From JAIXWP01 sp041391745 (lineage in GTDB: Bacteria > Bacteroidota > Bacteroidia > Flavobacteriales_D > Sanyastnellaceae), in contig JAWKNK010000006.1 of NCBI GenBank assembly GCA_041391745.1, positions 107,367-171,366 of the forward strand: a DNA stretch of 64,000 nucleotides, in the 5' to 3' direction. A program made the position numbers and the translations under genes. The first letter of the stretch is position 1. Every line of letters begins with the position of its first letter. Positions 17,840 to 26,471 of this stretch are shown piece after piece. A model generated the notes under the pieces. That model did no database searches, had not been told where the DNA came from, and was given only the letters and a program-made list of their open reading frames with translations.

Positions 17840-18979
17840 TCGCTCATAAATTTCAGTGAATTTTTCCAAGACTTTATGTTCACTGTATTTGGCTACGGCC
17901 AAAGCCCTTATTTGATGCTTTTCATCAATTTCCGTTTGATGGGTTTGCTGGAGACTTTTCAATAGACTCTCCTCGTCTCCTGGCGTTATGATTTCGTGGA
18001 GGTTATCAACTCCGATTTCTTCACGAATGCCTCCAACATCGGTGGTTATCACACGCAAGCCTGCTGAGATGGCTTCGATAATTACCAATGGCATATTTTC
18101 ATAATTACTAAAGAGAATAAACACATCTGATCGACTCATTTTATTAGCCACTTGTTTGGGAGTTTGCGTGCCGAAAATCTCAATGGAATCCTTTCGGATT
18201 TGAAGAGCCTTTACTCTGTTTTCAAGTTCATCCAAGTCCCCATCGCCACCGATACGCAGATACACGTTTTGATGATTATCCGAAAATTTCTTCCAGACAT
18301 TCAAAATACCTTGAATGTTTTTATGATTATTTTCCAAGTGAGAAATGTGCATGAAATGTATCACTCGATCTTGTGGGCCAATGGGGAAAAACAGGTTGGT
18401 ATTTACCACATTAGGCACTACTTCAAATGGCGTTTTGATGCCAAGCTTCTGAATGGAAGTGCCGAGATTGTTTGTCACGGGCATCAATAATTCAGCCTTG
18501 TTGGCAACCCATCGAATATATGCTTTTGTGAAAAATGAAAGTTTACCTCGAACCGATTCATGATAGCCCGTCCAGTGTTCGCATACCACGAATTTCAATC
18601 CATATTTTTTTTTCAGATAAACCGCTTGCCATCCATCCTTCCAAATCACGTTCATTTGCACCAAATCGAACTTTACAGGAGACTGCTGTATGTAATTCCA
18701 GCCCTTTTTAAAGGCGCTTCTTCTTGCAAGAAATCCCTTGTGTGAGAAGTAAACCCTTACGATACGCACACCATTTTGAGTCTCTTCTTGAATTTCGGTG
18801 TCAAGAATATTGGGGTCACGTTGTACTACTAAAGCGGTTACATTGAACGATTTGGCCACTACTTCTGCATGTCGCAAGATGAAGTTGCCCAGGGTAGGGA
18901 TGATCCTCGTTGGGAACCAAGAGGAAAGGAAAAGGATGTGTTTTTTTGGACTGTCCAAGGCTTTTAAATCGAGGCGCAA
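17831..18979 (-). CDS. Glycosyltransferase family 4 (GT-B) protein
   Basis: About 382 residues. The N-terminal domain starts HILFLSSWFPTRIIPTLGNFI. The C-terminal GT1-type domain shows VPNVVNTNLFFP, IGGDGDLDELENRV, VFILFSNYENMPLVIIEAISAGLRVITTDVGGIREEI and the terminal E-x7-E region, typical of retaining GT4 enzymes of polysaccharide or glycolipid synthesis. No ATG is available: TTG 18979 or TTG 18958 must serve, and the start is uncertain. The 3' end overlaps bshB1 convergently. The substrate is unknown. Confidence 0.85.
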   Translation of the reverse strand: MRLDLKALDSPKKHILFLSSWFPTRIIPTLGNFILRHAEVVAKSFNVTALVVQRDPNILDTEIQEETQNGVRIVRVYFSHKGFLARRSAFKKGWNYIQQSPVKFDLVQMNVIWKDGWQAVYLKKKYGLKFVVCEHWTGYHESVRGKLSFFTKAYIRWVANKAELLMPVTNNLGTSIQKLGIKTPFEVVPNVVNTNLFFPIGPQDRVIHFMHISHLENNHKNIQGILNVWKKFSDNHQNVYLRIGGDGDLDELENRVKALQIRKDSIEIFGTQTPKQVANKMSRSDVFILFSNYENMPLVIIEAISAGLRVITTDVGGIREEIGVDNLHEIITPGDEESLLKSLQQTHQTEIDEKHQIRALAVAKYSEHKVLEKFTEIYERLF

Positions 18980-19067
18980 AGTACGAAATCAGAAAAAGAA
19001 AGCGAAGAATGAAAAAATCCTTGCAAAAGTCGAAGAAGTGTCTTTATTTTGCGCTCCCGTTATAAAT

Positions 19068-19141
19068 GGTGGTCGTAGCTCAGTTGGTAGAGCTCCAGAT
19101 TGTGGTTCTGGCTGTCGTGGGTTCGATCCCCATCGATCACC
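19068..19141 (+). tRNA. tRNA-His (GTG anticodon)
   Basis: A complete cloverleaf. The acceptor GTGGTCG pairs with CGATCAC (one G-T). The D-arm is GCTC...GAGC. The anticodon arm CCAGA-TTGTGGT-TCTGG holds anticodon GTG, and the T-arm is GTGGG-TTCGATC-CCCAT. The extra G-1 (19068) pairs with C73, the identity element of tRNA-His. CCA is not encoded. Confidence 0.95.
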
Positions 19142-19147
19142 CTGAAG

Positions 19148-19180
19148 AAGCCAACTCGAAAGAGTTGGCTTTATTTTTTT
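19148..19180. terminator. Bidirectional terminator after tRNA-His and VanY-like gene
   Basis: Perfect 10-bp stem AAGCCAACTC/GAGTTGGCTT with loop GAAA (19148-19171), followed by TATTTTTTT. It serves the tRNA on the plus strand. The minus-strand peptidase gene ends inside it (stop at 19171-19173). Confidence 0.85.
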
Positions 19181-19890
19181 ATCTCAATTCCTAAAACGTA
19201 ATTATCGATAGCCTTTACCAGGGCAGCGGCGCTGCTTCCCGAGAAGCCATTGATATCATTGTAGGAAATTTTCTTTTTATAAGATTCTAAGTAAGGCCCT
19301 GAAATTGGAACATAGCTCCAATGCCATTTTTCTTCGTTATATCCTGTTCTGCCTTTTTCTTTAGAAGTATAAGTCTGATAGAATCCATATTCTGCTGCAT
19401 GAGCACATAGCCATTGGTACATTTTCAATCCTGCACCACTTTCAAAATATTTATTTTCCAATGAGTTCATATCGATGTCTGTCCCCCAATGGTGGCGACT
19501 AGTGCCGGGCATGGAGCTGAATTTCATGATGTCTAACGCTTTTTGCTCATCCGTCCAACCTTGATATTCTGCTCTTTTCCATTTTCTTTCCCAAATGGCT
19601 TTTTGCTGATCAAAAGTGCGCGTGGCTGAAATGATGGTAAGGTTGATTCCTTCTTTTTTAGCCGCAGCACTCATTTTTATAAAAGCATTTAATGCTTCTG
19701 TTTTTAAATAAATATTCTCCTTAGAAGTATGTGCTGAAGGGATTTTAGAAAAAGTAGAGTCCTTGGCAGGATTAATTTTACCAAGCAAAGCTTCTTTAGT
19801 AATCTCTTGAGACCACATCCCTGAGGACGAAATAAAAAAGGCTAACATGAACGTTAGCCTTTTAATTATTTTGGAAATATTCATATTCAA
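19171..19890 (-). CDS. D-alanyl-D-alanine carboxypeptidase, M15/VanY family
   Basis: 239 residues with a signal peptide (ending SSGMWSQ). The M15B signature SMPGTSRHHWGTDIDMN supplies His and Asp zinc ligands, and EKWHWSYVP supplies the general base Glu and the third His. It trims the terminal D-Ala of peptidoglycan stem peptides in the periplasm. It follows trxB by 2 nt on the same strand, so the two are probably co-transcribed although functionally unrelated. Confidence 0.88.
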   Translation of the reverse strand: MNMNISKIIKRLTFMLAFFISSSGMWSQEITKEALLGKINPAKDSTFSKIPSAHTSKENIYLKTEALNAFIKMSAAAKKEGINLTIISATRTFDQQKAIWERKWKRAEYQGWTDEQKALDIMKFSSMPGTSRHHWGTDIDMNSLENKYFESGAGLKMYQWLCAHAAEYGFYQTYTSKEKGRTGYNEEKWHWSYVPISGPYLESYKKKISYNDINGFSGSSAAALVKAIDNYVLGIEIKK

Positions 19891-19892
19891 AA

Positions 19893-20846
19893 TTAGTGAA
19901 TTCCCTTAGATGCCAAATATCGTTCCGCATCTAGTGCTGCCATACAGCCTGTGCCGGCAGCGGTTACTGCCTGACGGTAGGTCTTATCCGCAGCATCACC
20001 CGCCACAAACACACCTTCCACATTTGTTTTCGAAGAACCAGGAACATTCAAAATATAACCGGTTTCATCCATGTCGATGAATGGTTTGAAAACGTCTGTA
20101 TTTGGTTTGTGACCAATGGCAACGAAAAATCCAGTGATGTCGATTTTTCTTTCTTCGCCGGTTTTATTATTAATCAACAATGCTCCATCCACTCCATTTT
20201 CACCAAGCACTTCTTTGGTTTCTGTGTTCCAAAGCACTTCGATATTTGGAGTGTCCATTACACGGTGTTGCATTGCTTTTGAAGCGCGCATTTGATCGCT
20301 TCTTACAATCATATATACTTTCTTACAAAGCTTTGCCAAGTAAGTTGCTTCTTCGGCAGCAGTATCTCCCGCACCTACGATAGCCACATCTTGACCTCTG
20401 TAGAAAAATCCATCACAAACAGCGCAAGCACTTACGCCACCGCCCATCTCACGAAGTCGTGTTTCACTTGGTAGGCCCAACCATTTAGCAGAAGCTCCAG
20501 TTGAAATGATCACCGCGTCGGCTGAAACGCTATGCTTTCCATTGTCGATTTCCACATAGTGTTTAGGTCCTGAAAAATCCACTTTCGTTACGAAACCTCC
20601 GCGAACATCCGTTTCAAAACGCTTTGCTTGATCAAGCAAGTCAGTCATCATTTGTGGACCATTGATTCCTTTTGGATATCCTGGAAAGTTATCTACTTCT
20701 GTAGTGTCCATCAATTGTCCACCTGGCTGCATTCCTTGATACATAACAGGTTTCAGATCTGCGCGCGCTGCATATATCGCTGCAGTGTATCCTGCAGGAC
20801 CACTGCCTATAATCAAACATTTTACGTGTTCTTTAGCTTCACTCAT
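19893..20846 (-). CDS. trxB: Thioredoxin-disulfide reductase
   Basis: 317 residues. FAD motif CLIIGSGPAGYTAAIYAARA, redox-active CAVCDG (about 140-145), NADPH motif VAIVGAGDTAAEEA and the C-terminal VFVAGDAADKTYRQAVTAAGTGCMAAL are all present. It reduces thioredoxins, including probably the Trx at 41.6 kb and the TlpA-like proteins. Its upstream region carries a -7 element and a 9-bp inverted repeat (20890-20914). Confidence 0.95.
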   Translation of the reverse strand: MSEAKEHVKCLIIGSGPAGYTAAIYAARADLKPVMYQGMQPGGQLMDTTEVDNFPGYPKGINGPQMMTDLLDQAKRFETDVRGGFVTKVDFSGPKHYVEIDNGKHSVSADAVIISTGASAKWLGLPSETRLREMGGGVSACAVCDGFFYRGQDVAIVGAGDTAAEEATYLAKLCKKVYMIVRSDQMRASKAMQHRVMDTPNIEVLWNTETKEVLGENGVDGALLINNKTGEERKIDITGFFVAIGHKPNTDVFKPFIDMDETGYILNVPGSSKTNVEGVFVAGDAADKTYRQAVTAAGTGCMAALDAERYLASKGIH

Positions 20847-20868
20847 ATGATTAAATTTCTTTTGGGTT

Positions 20869-20914
20869 CAAATATAGAAGGAACTTAAATGTGACTTGTG
20901 TTATTCAAGTCACA
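20869..20914 (-). promoter_or_regulatory. trxB -7 element with upstream inverted repeat
   Basis: The minus strand reads TATATTTG (20876-20869), the -7 consensus, 23 bp before the trxB ATG. Just upstream lies a perfect inverted repeat TGTGACTTG/CAAGTCACA with a 7-nt centre (20890-20914). It has no following T-run in the minus direction. It therefore looks more like an operator covering the -33 region than a terminator of the upstream gene, though either is possible. Confidence 0.45.
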
Positions 20915-20925
20915 CACGTGGTTTC

Positions 20926-21714
20926 CTATTTGTTTGGAATTTCTCCTTCGAGGTCGTGCGATATTTTTAAGAATTCATCCCATAAAATATCCTCTGGTGG
21001 TGGAGCCACTATACAGATGGGAACTTTTTTTACGGGATGCATAAACTCAATTTTTCGAGCATGTAGGTGGATACTCGCATTTTCATTTGTTCTGCGACTT
21101 CCGTATTTGATATCGCCTTTGATAGGACATCCTAAGCTAGAAAGCGTAGCTCTGATTTGGTGGTGACGACCAGTTTTAGGATACACTTCCATGTAGGTGT
21201 AATTGTCTCCTGCGCCGACCACTTTATAACTCAGTTCTGATTCTTTTCGGTTGGGAGCTGGCTCGCTGAAAGCAAATGTTTTGTTTTGCTTTTCATCTTT
21301 CCAAAGGTGATTGATTACAGTTCCTTCAGGTTCTTCTGGATTTCCTTTAACAACTGCCCAGTATGTTTTTTGTACTTCACGGTACTTGAACATATTCGTC
21401 AATCTATTCAGAGCCTTTGTAGTTCTTGCGTACAAAACCACGCCGCTTACTGGTCGGTCTAGTCGATGCACAGTGCCAATGAAAGCAAGACCTGGTTTGT
21501 TGTACTTCCATTTCACATAATCTTTTACCACATCGCACAAAGTAGTGTCGCCAGAAATATCACTTTGTATGATATCCGAGTTGCGTTTGTTGACAGCAAT
21601 AATGTGATTGTCTTCATACAGTACGCGGATGTTATCCACGTTAGACATAATGATTGGTTCTTTAGGTACAGTAATCCAATCTCTTTTTACGAATTTGTTT
21701 TCGTTGTTGCTCAT
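20926..21714 (-). CDS. RluA-family RNA pseudouridine synthase
   Basis: 262 residues from the first ATG. ATG 21648 (MSNVDNIRVLYED) is a likelier start, because the family normally begins close to VLYEDNHIIAVNK. The catalytic motif is TVHRLDRPVSGVVLYART with the essential Asp. PKTGRHHQIRATLSSLGCPIKGDIKYG is the conserved C-terminal region. It isomerises uridine to pseudouridine in rRNA or tRNA, and the target site is not predictable. The gene is between panB and trxB on the same strand. Confidence 0.88.
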   Translation of the reverse strand: MSNNENKFVKRDWITVPKEPIIMSNVDNIRVLYEDNHIIAVNKRNSDIIQSDISGDTTLCDVVKDYVKWKYNKPGLAFIGTVHRLDRPVSGVVLYARTTKALNRLTNMFKYREVQKTYWAVVKGNPEEPEGTVINHLWKDEKQNKTFAFSEPAPNRKESELSYKVVGAGDNYTYMEVYPKTGRHHQIRATLSSLGCPIKGDIKYGSRRTNENASIHLHARKIEFMHPVKKVPICIVAPPPEDILWDEFLKISHDLEGEIPNK

Positions 21715-21757
21715 TACTTAGATATCCATGCGATTGTTCATCGCTTCTTAAGAGAGG

Positions 21758-22573
21758 TTAATATTGTTCTTTATCATTCGGGAAATCTTTCGATTTCACA
21801 TCGCTTACGTATTGCTCTACAGCTTGAATCATTTGTTCTCCAGCATTCATATATCGGCGCAAGAATCGGGGTGAAAATTCTTGTGTAATGCCAAGCATGT
21901 CGTGAACCACTAGTACTTGACCATCTACATCGCCACCCGCTCCAATTCCGATAACAGGAACGCTAACCGCTTTCGCTACATCTGCAGCAAGTTTCGCTGG
22001 GATTTTCTCCAATACAATAGCAAAACAGCCGCATTCGTCTAGAAGTTTCGCATCACGAATCAAGCGCTCTGCCTCTTCTTGTTCTTTAGCTCGTACTTGA
22101 TATGTTCCGAATTTGTAAATACTTTGAGGTGTTAAACCCAAGTGTCCCATTACTGGAATTCCTGCAGTTAGAATGCGTTGGATAGAATCTTTGATTTCTT
22201 CACCACCTTCCATTTTCACAGCGTGCCCACCCGTTTCTTTCATAATTCGAATTGCTGAATTCAAGGCCTCTTTCGAGTTTCCTTGATAAGACCCAAAGGG
22301 CATATCTACTACAATCAAACTTCGCTTTGCAGCGCGAACCACACTTTGAGCATGATATATCATTTGATCGAGTGTGATGGGAAGGGTAGTCTCGTGACCA
22401 GCCATTACGTTGGATGCAGAATCTCCCACAAGAATGACATCTATCCCTGCCTGATCAACAATTTTAGCCATGCTATAATCGTATGCAGTGAGCATAGAAA
22501 TCTTCTCGCCACGGTTCTTCATTTCCTGAAGCGTATTCGTGGTGATACGCTTAACTTCTTTGTGTGATGACAT
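21758..22573 (-). CDS. panB: 3-methyl-2-oxobutanoate hydroxymethyltransferase
   Basis: About 271 residues from ATG 22573. The upstream ATG 22588 lies inside the promoter and is rejected. The barrel motifs are KISMLTAYDYSMAKIVDQAGIDVILVGDSASNV, DMPFGSYQG, VKMEGG, PVMGHLGLTPQS and VIGIGAGGDVDGQVLVVHDMLG. It transfers a methylene group from 5,10-methylene-THF to 2-ketoisovalerate, the first step of pantothenate and CoA synthesis. Confidence 0.94.
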   Translation of the reverse strand: MSSHKEVKRITTNTLQEMKNRGEKISMLTAYDYSMAKIVDQAGIDVILVGDSASNVMAGHETTLPITLDQMIYHAQSVVRAAKRSLIVVDMPFGSYQGNSKEALNSAIRIMKETGGHAVKMEGGEEIKDSIQRILTAGIPVMGHLGLTPQSIYKFGTYQVRAKEQEEAERLIRDAKLLDECGCFAIVLEKIPAKLAADVAKAVSVPVIGIGAGGDVDGQVLVVHDMLGITQEFSPRFLRRYMNAGEQMIQAVEQYVSDVKSKDFPNDKEQY

Positions 22574-22577
22574 GGTG

Positions 22578-22585
22578 CAAATATA
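22578..22585 (-). promoter_or_regulatory. -7 element of panB
   Basis: The minus strand reads TATATTTG-CACC-ATG, so the -7 element ends only 4 nt before the panB start codon. As with bshB1, this predicts a leaderless mRNA and supports ATG 22573 as the start. No TTG is present at 19-bp spacing. Confidence 0.55.
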
Positions 22586-22731
22586 CATCTTGAAAATTAC
22601 AAGCAGTTAGTTTGCAGTTTGTTGTAAATCAATAGGTTAAAATTGTGATAAATACAATAAAAAAGTAAAATCCTCGTTGTCAGGGTTTTGTCATTTTTTT
22701 ATATATTGCAGGAATTCAGCCTGAAACCACT

Positions 22732-23646
22732 ATGCCTAGGATCTACTTACTATTACTCGCTGTCTTGATTTTGGGTTCTTGTAAAAAAGAACCGAAAGAA
22801 GTTGTTTTCACTAACAACGATATCGCCGCGTACGATCAAGTTCCGAGAATTCTAATCGAGAATTATGTCAATCGAGTTTTTATTGATCTCATTGGTCGCG
22901 AACCGACAGATCTGGAAATGGAAGCCGAGTCTAATACTTTGAAGGCAGCCAATGCAGATGTGAATTCGCGTATTGTATTGGTTCAAAAGTTAATGTTCAA
23001 CGAAGATTTTGTTGAAGGCGACGGAAGCTATCGAGAAGCATACATGCGCAAATTTTATGAAGATCAAAAGGGAAGGTTTATAGATGGCGCTTCAGATGCC
23101 AATCTTTGGGAGGACTATAATGTCTTTCGATCTATAGCGATTCAAGATTCTTTGGAAGGCAATTTTCTCGTGTATGAAATTGTTATGATTGAGGCCAACA
23201 AAGTGCTGGACGTTATCAATTGTCGCGAAGAGTTGAAGGATGGTGAAATTGACTTTAGAGAAATGTGCAGAAGAATGATGTTCAACTCGATTTATGACGA
23301 CATCAATATGAACACCTTCAATTTTATCAACGCAACATTTGATGATTGTTTTGGGAGGTTTCCTACCGAATCAGAATATTTTGCTGTAGAAGACGCCATT
23401 GAGTTTAATGGCAGCGGTGCATTGTTCGGTCAAAGTGTAAATAGCAAGCCTAGCTATCTTGATGTGATGGTCAACTCTAATGAGTTTGACGAAGGATATA
23501 TTAGATGGGTATATGCAGCATACCTGGCTAGAGAAGCAACTTCGAACGAAGTTTATATCAACGCTCCTCTTTTTTCAGCAGAAATAGATTACACACTCAT
23601 ACAACAGAAAATTCTTATCTCTAATGAATACGCAGGATTTGAATAA
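22732..23646 (+). CDS. Lipoprotein with repeated DUF1549-like motif
   Basis: 304 residues; lipoprotein signal LLLLAVLILGSC with the cysteine at residue 17. The protein is acidic and helical. A motif of the form (Y/F)xxRVFIDLIGREPTxxE occurs at about 47-62, again as NATFDDCFGRFPTESE (about 200-215), and degenerately as VYAAYLAREATSNE (about 260-273). The first copy resembles the start of planctomycete DUF1549 domains (YLDLLGRLPTPEE type), and MFNEDFVEG after it fits the same region. Function unknown. It is the first gene of a six-gene cluster, and its 3' end overlaps the next gene by 23 nt. Confidence 0.7.
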   Translation: MPRIYLLLLAVLILGSCKKEPKEVVFTNNDIAAYDQVPRILIENYVNRVFIDLIGREPTDLEMEAESNTLKAANADVNSRIVLVQKLMFNEDFVEGDGSYREAYMRKFYEDQKGRFIDGASDANLWEDYNVFRSIAIQDSLEGNFLVYEIVMIEANKVLDVINCREELKDGEIDFREMCRRMMFNSIYDDINMNTFNFINATFDDCFGRFPTESEYFAVEDAIEFNGSGALFGQSVNSKPSYLDVMVNSNEFDEGYIRWVYAAYLAREATSNEVYINAPLFSAEIDYTLIQQKILISNEYAGFE

Positions 23647-24163
23647 TAAGATTTCAGAATCAACAGAGTCCAAGGGACTTGGCAAGTTGGCCTTGCTAGC
23701 GGCTGCGGCCGCTGTGGCTTTGGAATCTTGTAAAAAGGAACAAGTGGGTGTTTACGAATTGAATGAAGTAGATCTCGTAAACAGCGGCGCAGATAAAACG
23801 CGATTGAAAACGAATGAGCAATTTGTTTCCATTCTTTTCACCAACTTATTTCAATCAGGAATTTCAAGCGATATCGTGTTTGAATTGAACGAATGCTTTT
23901 TGAGCATTGGAGATCAAGAGTTAGCAAGAGAAGTTCTCATTTCAAATTTCTTCAATCAAGATAGTGTTCAGCTGCCATCAGTGGATGATATGATGCTCGA
24001 TTTAGATGCTTTTGTAGTTGATACATACAAGCGCTTTTTCGTGCGATTGCCTTCGGAGGGAGAGAAAACGTGGGTGAAAAATTTCATTACTAATAATCCA
24101 TACATGACTCCTGAATTGGTTTACTTCAGTTTTGCTTTAAGTCATGAATACATGTACTATTAA
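23624..24163 (+). CDS. Probable lipoprotein, companion of the DUF1549-like protein
   Basis: 179 residues. About 19 polar residues precede a hydrophobic stretch (LALLAAAAAVALESC, cysteine at 36) followed by KKE, as in the other lipoproteins of this cluster. The lipobox is weak because Glu stands at -2. Near the C-terminus, VDTYKRFFVRLPSEGEKTW (about 132-150) repeats the RxF-xx-R-xPxxxE motif of the preceding protein, and NNPYMTPELVYFSFALSHEYM follows. No named family is recognised with confidence. The start at 23624 lies inside the previous gene, and the DUF1501-like gene begins 12 nt after the stop. Confidence 0.65.
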   Translation: MNTQDLNNKISESTESKGLGKLALLAAAAAVALESCKKEQVGVYELNEVDLVNSGADKTRLKTNEQFVSILFTNLFQSGISSDIVFELNECFLSIGDQELAREVLISNFFNQDSVQLPSVDDMMLDLDAFVVDTYKRFFVRLPSEGEKTWVKNFITNNPYMTPELVYFSFALSHEYMYY

Positions 24164-24174
24164 TTCCAGAGAAA

Positions 24175-25497
24175 ATGCTTAGAAGAGAATTCATAAAAAA
24201 AGGAACGATGTCGGGTGTTGGCGCTTTAGCGGCTCCGTACATTTTACCAAGTGGAAGATTGTTTGCACCCTCTGGAAATAGATCGGCCAATCACGTTATT
24301 CTTGTGATGTTTGCCGGAGGTGTTCGCCATCAAGAGTCTGTTGGAATGCGTTACCTTGACGATAGTCAGGTGAACGAACCCTACCCAGGAAATATCATGT
24401 ACAATATGCTCACGGGTGCACCTCCTGAGATGAAAATAGTTTATGGAACAGGCGAAGGTGGAATCAATCCTATTCCTGGGATTTTGGGAACATCACTTGC
24501 TGCTCAAGGAACACTTTTCTCCGAAGTAGAAGCACTCAGTTCTGGACACTACGGTGGCTTGAATACTATAATTCAGGGGACACCTTTTTCGGGACAAGGG
24601 TTGAAACAGCGACCGGTAAATCCAACCATTTTTGAATACTTGAGAAGACACGGTGGATACGGCGCCACAGATACTTGGTTTGTAGGGAATGGTATTGGAG
24701 GGAGTTTGCCTTTGTTGAATTACTCCGAGCATCCCGATTATGGAATTAAGTACGGTGGAAATTTCTTTGCGCCACTTATTACTTTCGGTGAACAAGGATT
24801 CGATTATTTATCGAATGCAAAAGTGTATCACCCCGAAAACGAGCTTGCTCCAATGTACCAATTGAAGGCATTTTTGGATAACAATTTTGCGAACAATGGA
24901 TTATTGTTGGATTCGATTGGAAACACCGCTGATGAAAAGCAGAGCATTAAACTTTTCATGGATGAAATGTATGATAAGGTACAAAGTGGAACATTGACAT
25001 TACCACCGGTTACCGATAATGCAGATACAGCCACTGTGGGATTTGCATGTGAATTATTGAGTTGGTTTAAACCTGCCTTTACGGTTGTGAATTTGAGTGG
25101 AGTGGATACCTGTCACAGTGATTTTTCTGGCTATTTGAGAGCGATGCACAGAGCTGACCATGCCGTAGGATTCCTTTGGGATTATATTCAAAATCAGATT
25201 CCAGATATGGCGGGCAACACATCAATTATTTGTGTTCCTGAATGTGGAAGAAATGATAATCCAAATGCGATTCTTGACGACAACAATTGGTTAGCATACG
25301 ATCATAGCGACGCAAATTCACTTCGCGTTTGGACATTGATGGCTGGTCCTGGAATTCCTTCTGGAGCGGTAGTTGGGGCTGAAGGTAGTCCTGTGGGAAG
25401 AGTGACGGATGCTATGGCAACTGTGGCAGATATTTTAGGTGTAGGCAATGAAGTGAATGCTTTTACTGGTTCATTATCTCTCTTACAACAAATGTGA
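24175..25497 (+). CDS. DUF1501-like protein with Tat signal (alkaline-phosphatase-like fold)
   Basis: 440 residues. The N-terminus MLRREFIKKGTMSGVGALAAPYI is a twin-arginine signal (RREFIKK). The mature part follows the DUF1501 pattern: HVILVMFAGGVRHQESV at the beginning, FSEVEALSSGHYGGLNT in the middle, then VVNLSGVDTCHSDFSGYL, SIICVPECGRNDNP and WTLMAGPGIPSGAVVGA near the end. DUF1501 proteins belong to the alkaline phosphatase/sulfatase superfamily. They usually neighbour DUF1549 or DUF1800 proteins, but their reaction is unknown. This copy is divergent, so a true DUF1501 assignment should be tested by profile search. Confidence 0.7.
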   Translation: MLRREFIKKGTMSGVGALAAPYILPSGRLFAPSGNRSANHVILVMFAGGVRHQESVGMRYLDDSQVNEPYPGNIMYNMLTGAPPEMKIVYGTGEGGINPIPGILGTSLAAQGTLFSEVEALSSGHYGGLNTIIQGTPFSGQGLKQRPVNPTIFEYLRRHGGYGATDTWFVGNGIGGSLPLLNYSEHPDYGIKYGGNFFAPLITFGEQGFDYLSNAKVYHPENELAPMYQLKAFLDNNFANNGLLLDSIGNTADEKQSIKLFMDEMYDKVQSGTLTLPPVTDNADTATVGFACELLSWFKPAFTVVNLSGVDTCHSDFSGYLRAMHRADHAVGFLWDYIQNQIPDMAGNTSIICVPECGRNDNPNAILDDNNWLAYDHSDANSLRVWTLMAGPGIPSGAVVGAEGSPVGRVTDAMATVADILGVGNEVNAFTGSLSLLQQM

Positions 25498-25502
25498 TGC
25501 TT

Positions 25503-26471
25503 ATGAAAAGTAAATTGCTCACCATATTAATTGTCGCATTTGTCGCGGTGAACTATATAGCGTGTAAAAAGACGGAGGTAAAGAATCCTTACGATGAAAT
25601 TGATCGCACAGTGCAAAATGATAACCCTGATGCGGATGCTATTCCTGTAGGAAATTTTGCATGGCTTCACGCAAAAATCTTCAAACCTACTTGTGCCAAT
25701 TCAGGATGTCATGATGGAACGTTTGAGCCAGAGTTTAGAACAATTGCTAGTTCTTACAATTCACTTGTAAATCGTCCGGTAATCGCAAATGATCCGGCTG
25801 AAAGTTTTTCATATCGAGTTGTTCCAGGAAATCATTCTGCTTCTTGGCTGCACGAACGAATGACAGTAGATGTAGAAAACACGAGTGGAATGATGCCAGC
25901 TGTAATAGATGAAGGATCGGACTACCCAGAGATGAGAGATTTTTATATTTCTAAAATTGAAGAATGGATAGATGGTGGTGCTCAGGATATGTTTGGAAAT
26001 CCCGCTCCAAGTGCTGGCGCAAACGGAGAACCATTGGTATTCGGAATGGTTATTTTTCCTTCGGGAAATACTACGGATGCTTTTCCTCGGGAAGAAAATC
26101 TGGAGTTGGGTTTTGGTCCCATTTTAGTTTCAGGAAACAATGTTGATTTTTGGTTTACTGCTTATGATGATAACGCAGGATTAAATAATTACACTTCTTT
26201 TAAAATGAAGTTGTCTCAGAGTTTGAGTGATTTCTCATCTTCTCCTGAAATTCCATGTGTGCTTTCAGGACCAGTTGCCGCATTGGATTTTACAAATAAT
26301 CCGACTGCTTATTATTACAAAGCATCCGTTGACGTTTCATCGATTCCTTCGGGAGAAACTAGATATGTGCGCGTGTATGTGAATGATGGTATTCAAACAA
26401 CGGATACAGAAACACCCAATAGTGCATCAAATTATTTTTGGTACTTATTATTTTCAATAAAAAAGGCATGA
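25503..26471 (+). CDS. Lipoprotein with CX4CH heme-type motif
   Basis: About 322 residues from ATG 25503; GTG 25494 and ATG 25497, which overlap the previous stop, are alternatives. Lipoprotein signal VAFVAVNYIAC. KPTCANSGCHDG (about 62-72) is a CX4CH motif, SGMMPAV (about 128-134) could give a Met axial ligand, and IEEWIDGGA (about 152-160) matches the end of the small cytochrome-like domains (PSCyt1 type) found beside DUF1549/DUF1501 genes. The second half is an Ig-like beta domain. Whether heme is bound through CX4CH is not shown, as this spacing is rare but known. An electron-transfer or structural role at the outer membrane is inference. Confidence 0.7.
   Translation: MKSKLLTILIVAFVAVNYIACKKTEVKNPYDEIDRTVQNDNPDADAIPVGNFAWLHAKIFKPTCANSGCHDGTFEPEFRTIASSYNSLVNRPVIANDPAESFSYRVVPGNHSASWLHERMTVDVENTSGMMPAVIDEGSDYPEMRDFYISKIEEWIDGGAQDMFGNPAPSAGANGEPLVFGMVIFPSGNTTDAFPREENLELGFGPILVSGNNVDFWFTAYDDNAGLNNYTSFKMKLSQSLSDFSSSPEIPCVLSGPVAALDFTNNPTAYYYKASVDVSSIPSGETRYVRVYVNDGIQTTDTETPNSASNYFWYLLFSIKKA

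Noticed and set aside
18958..18979. Frameshifted or missing ATG at the start of the GT4 gene
   Set aside because: No ATG exists, but two TTG codons are possible starts and the conserved region begins directly after them, so a defect cannot be claimed.
22588..22731. Intergenic region before the envelope cluster as a riboswitch or small RNA
   Set aside because: Only 144 bp, AT-rich, no convincing stem set. A weak TATATTGC element is present but does not match the promoter consensus.
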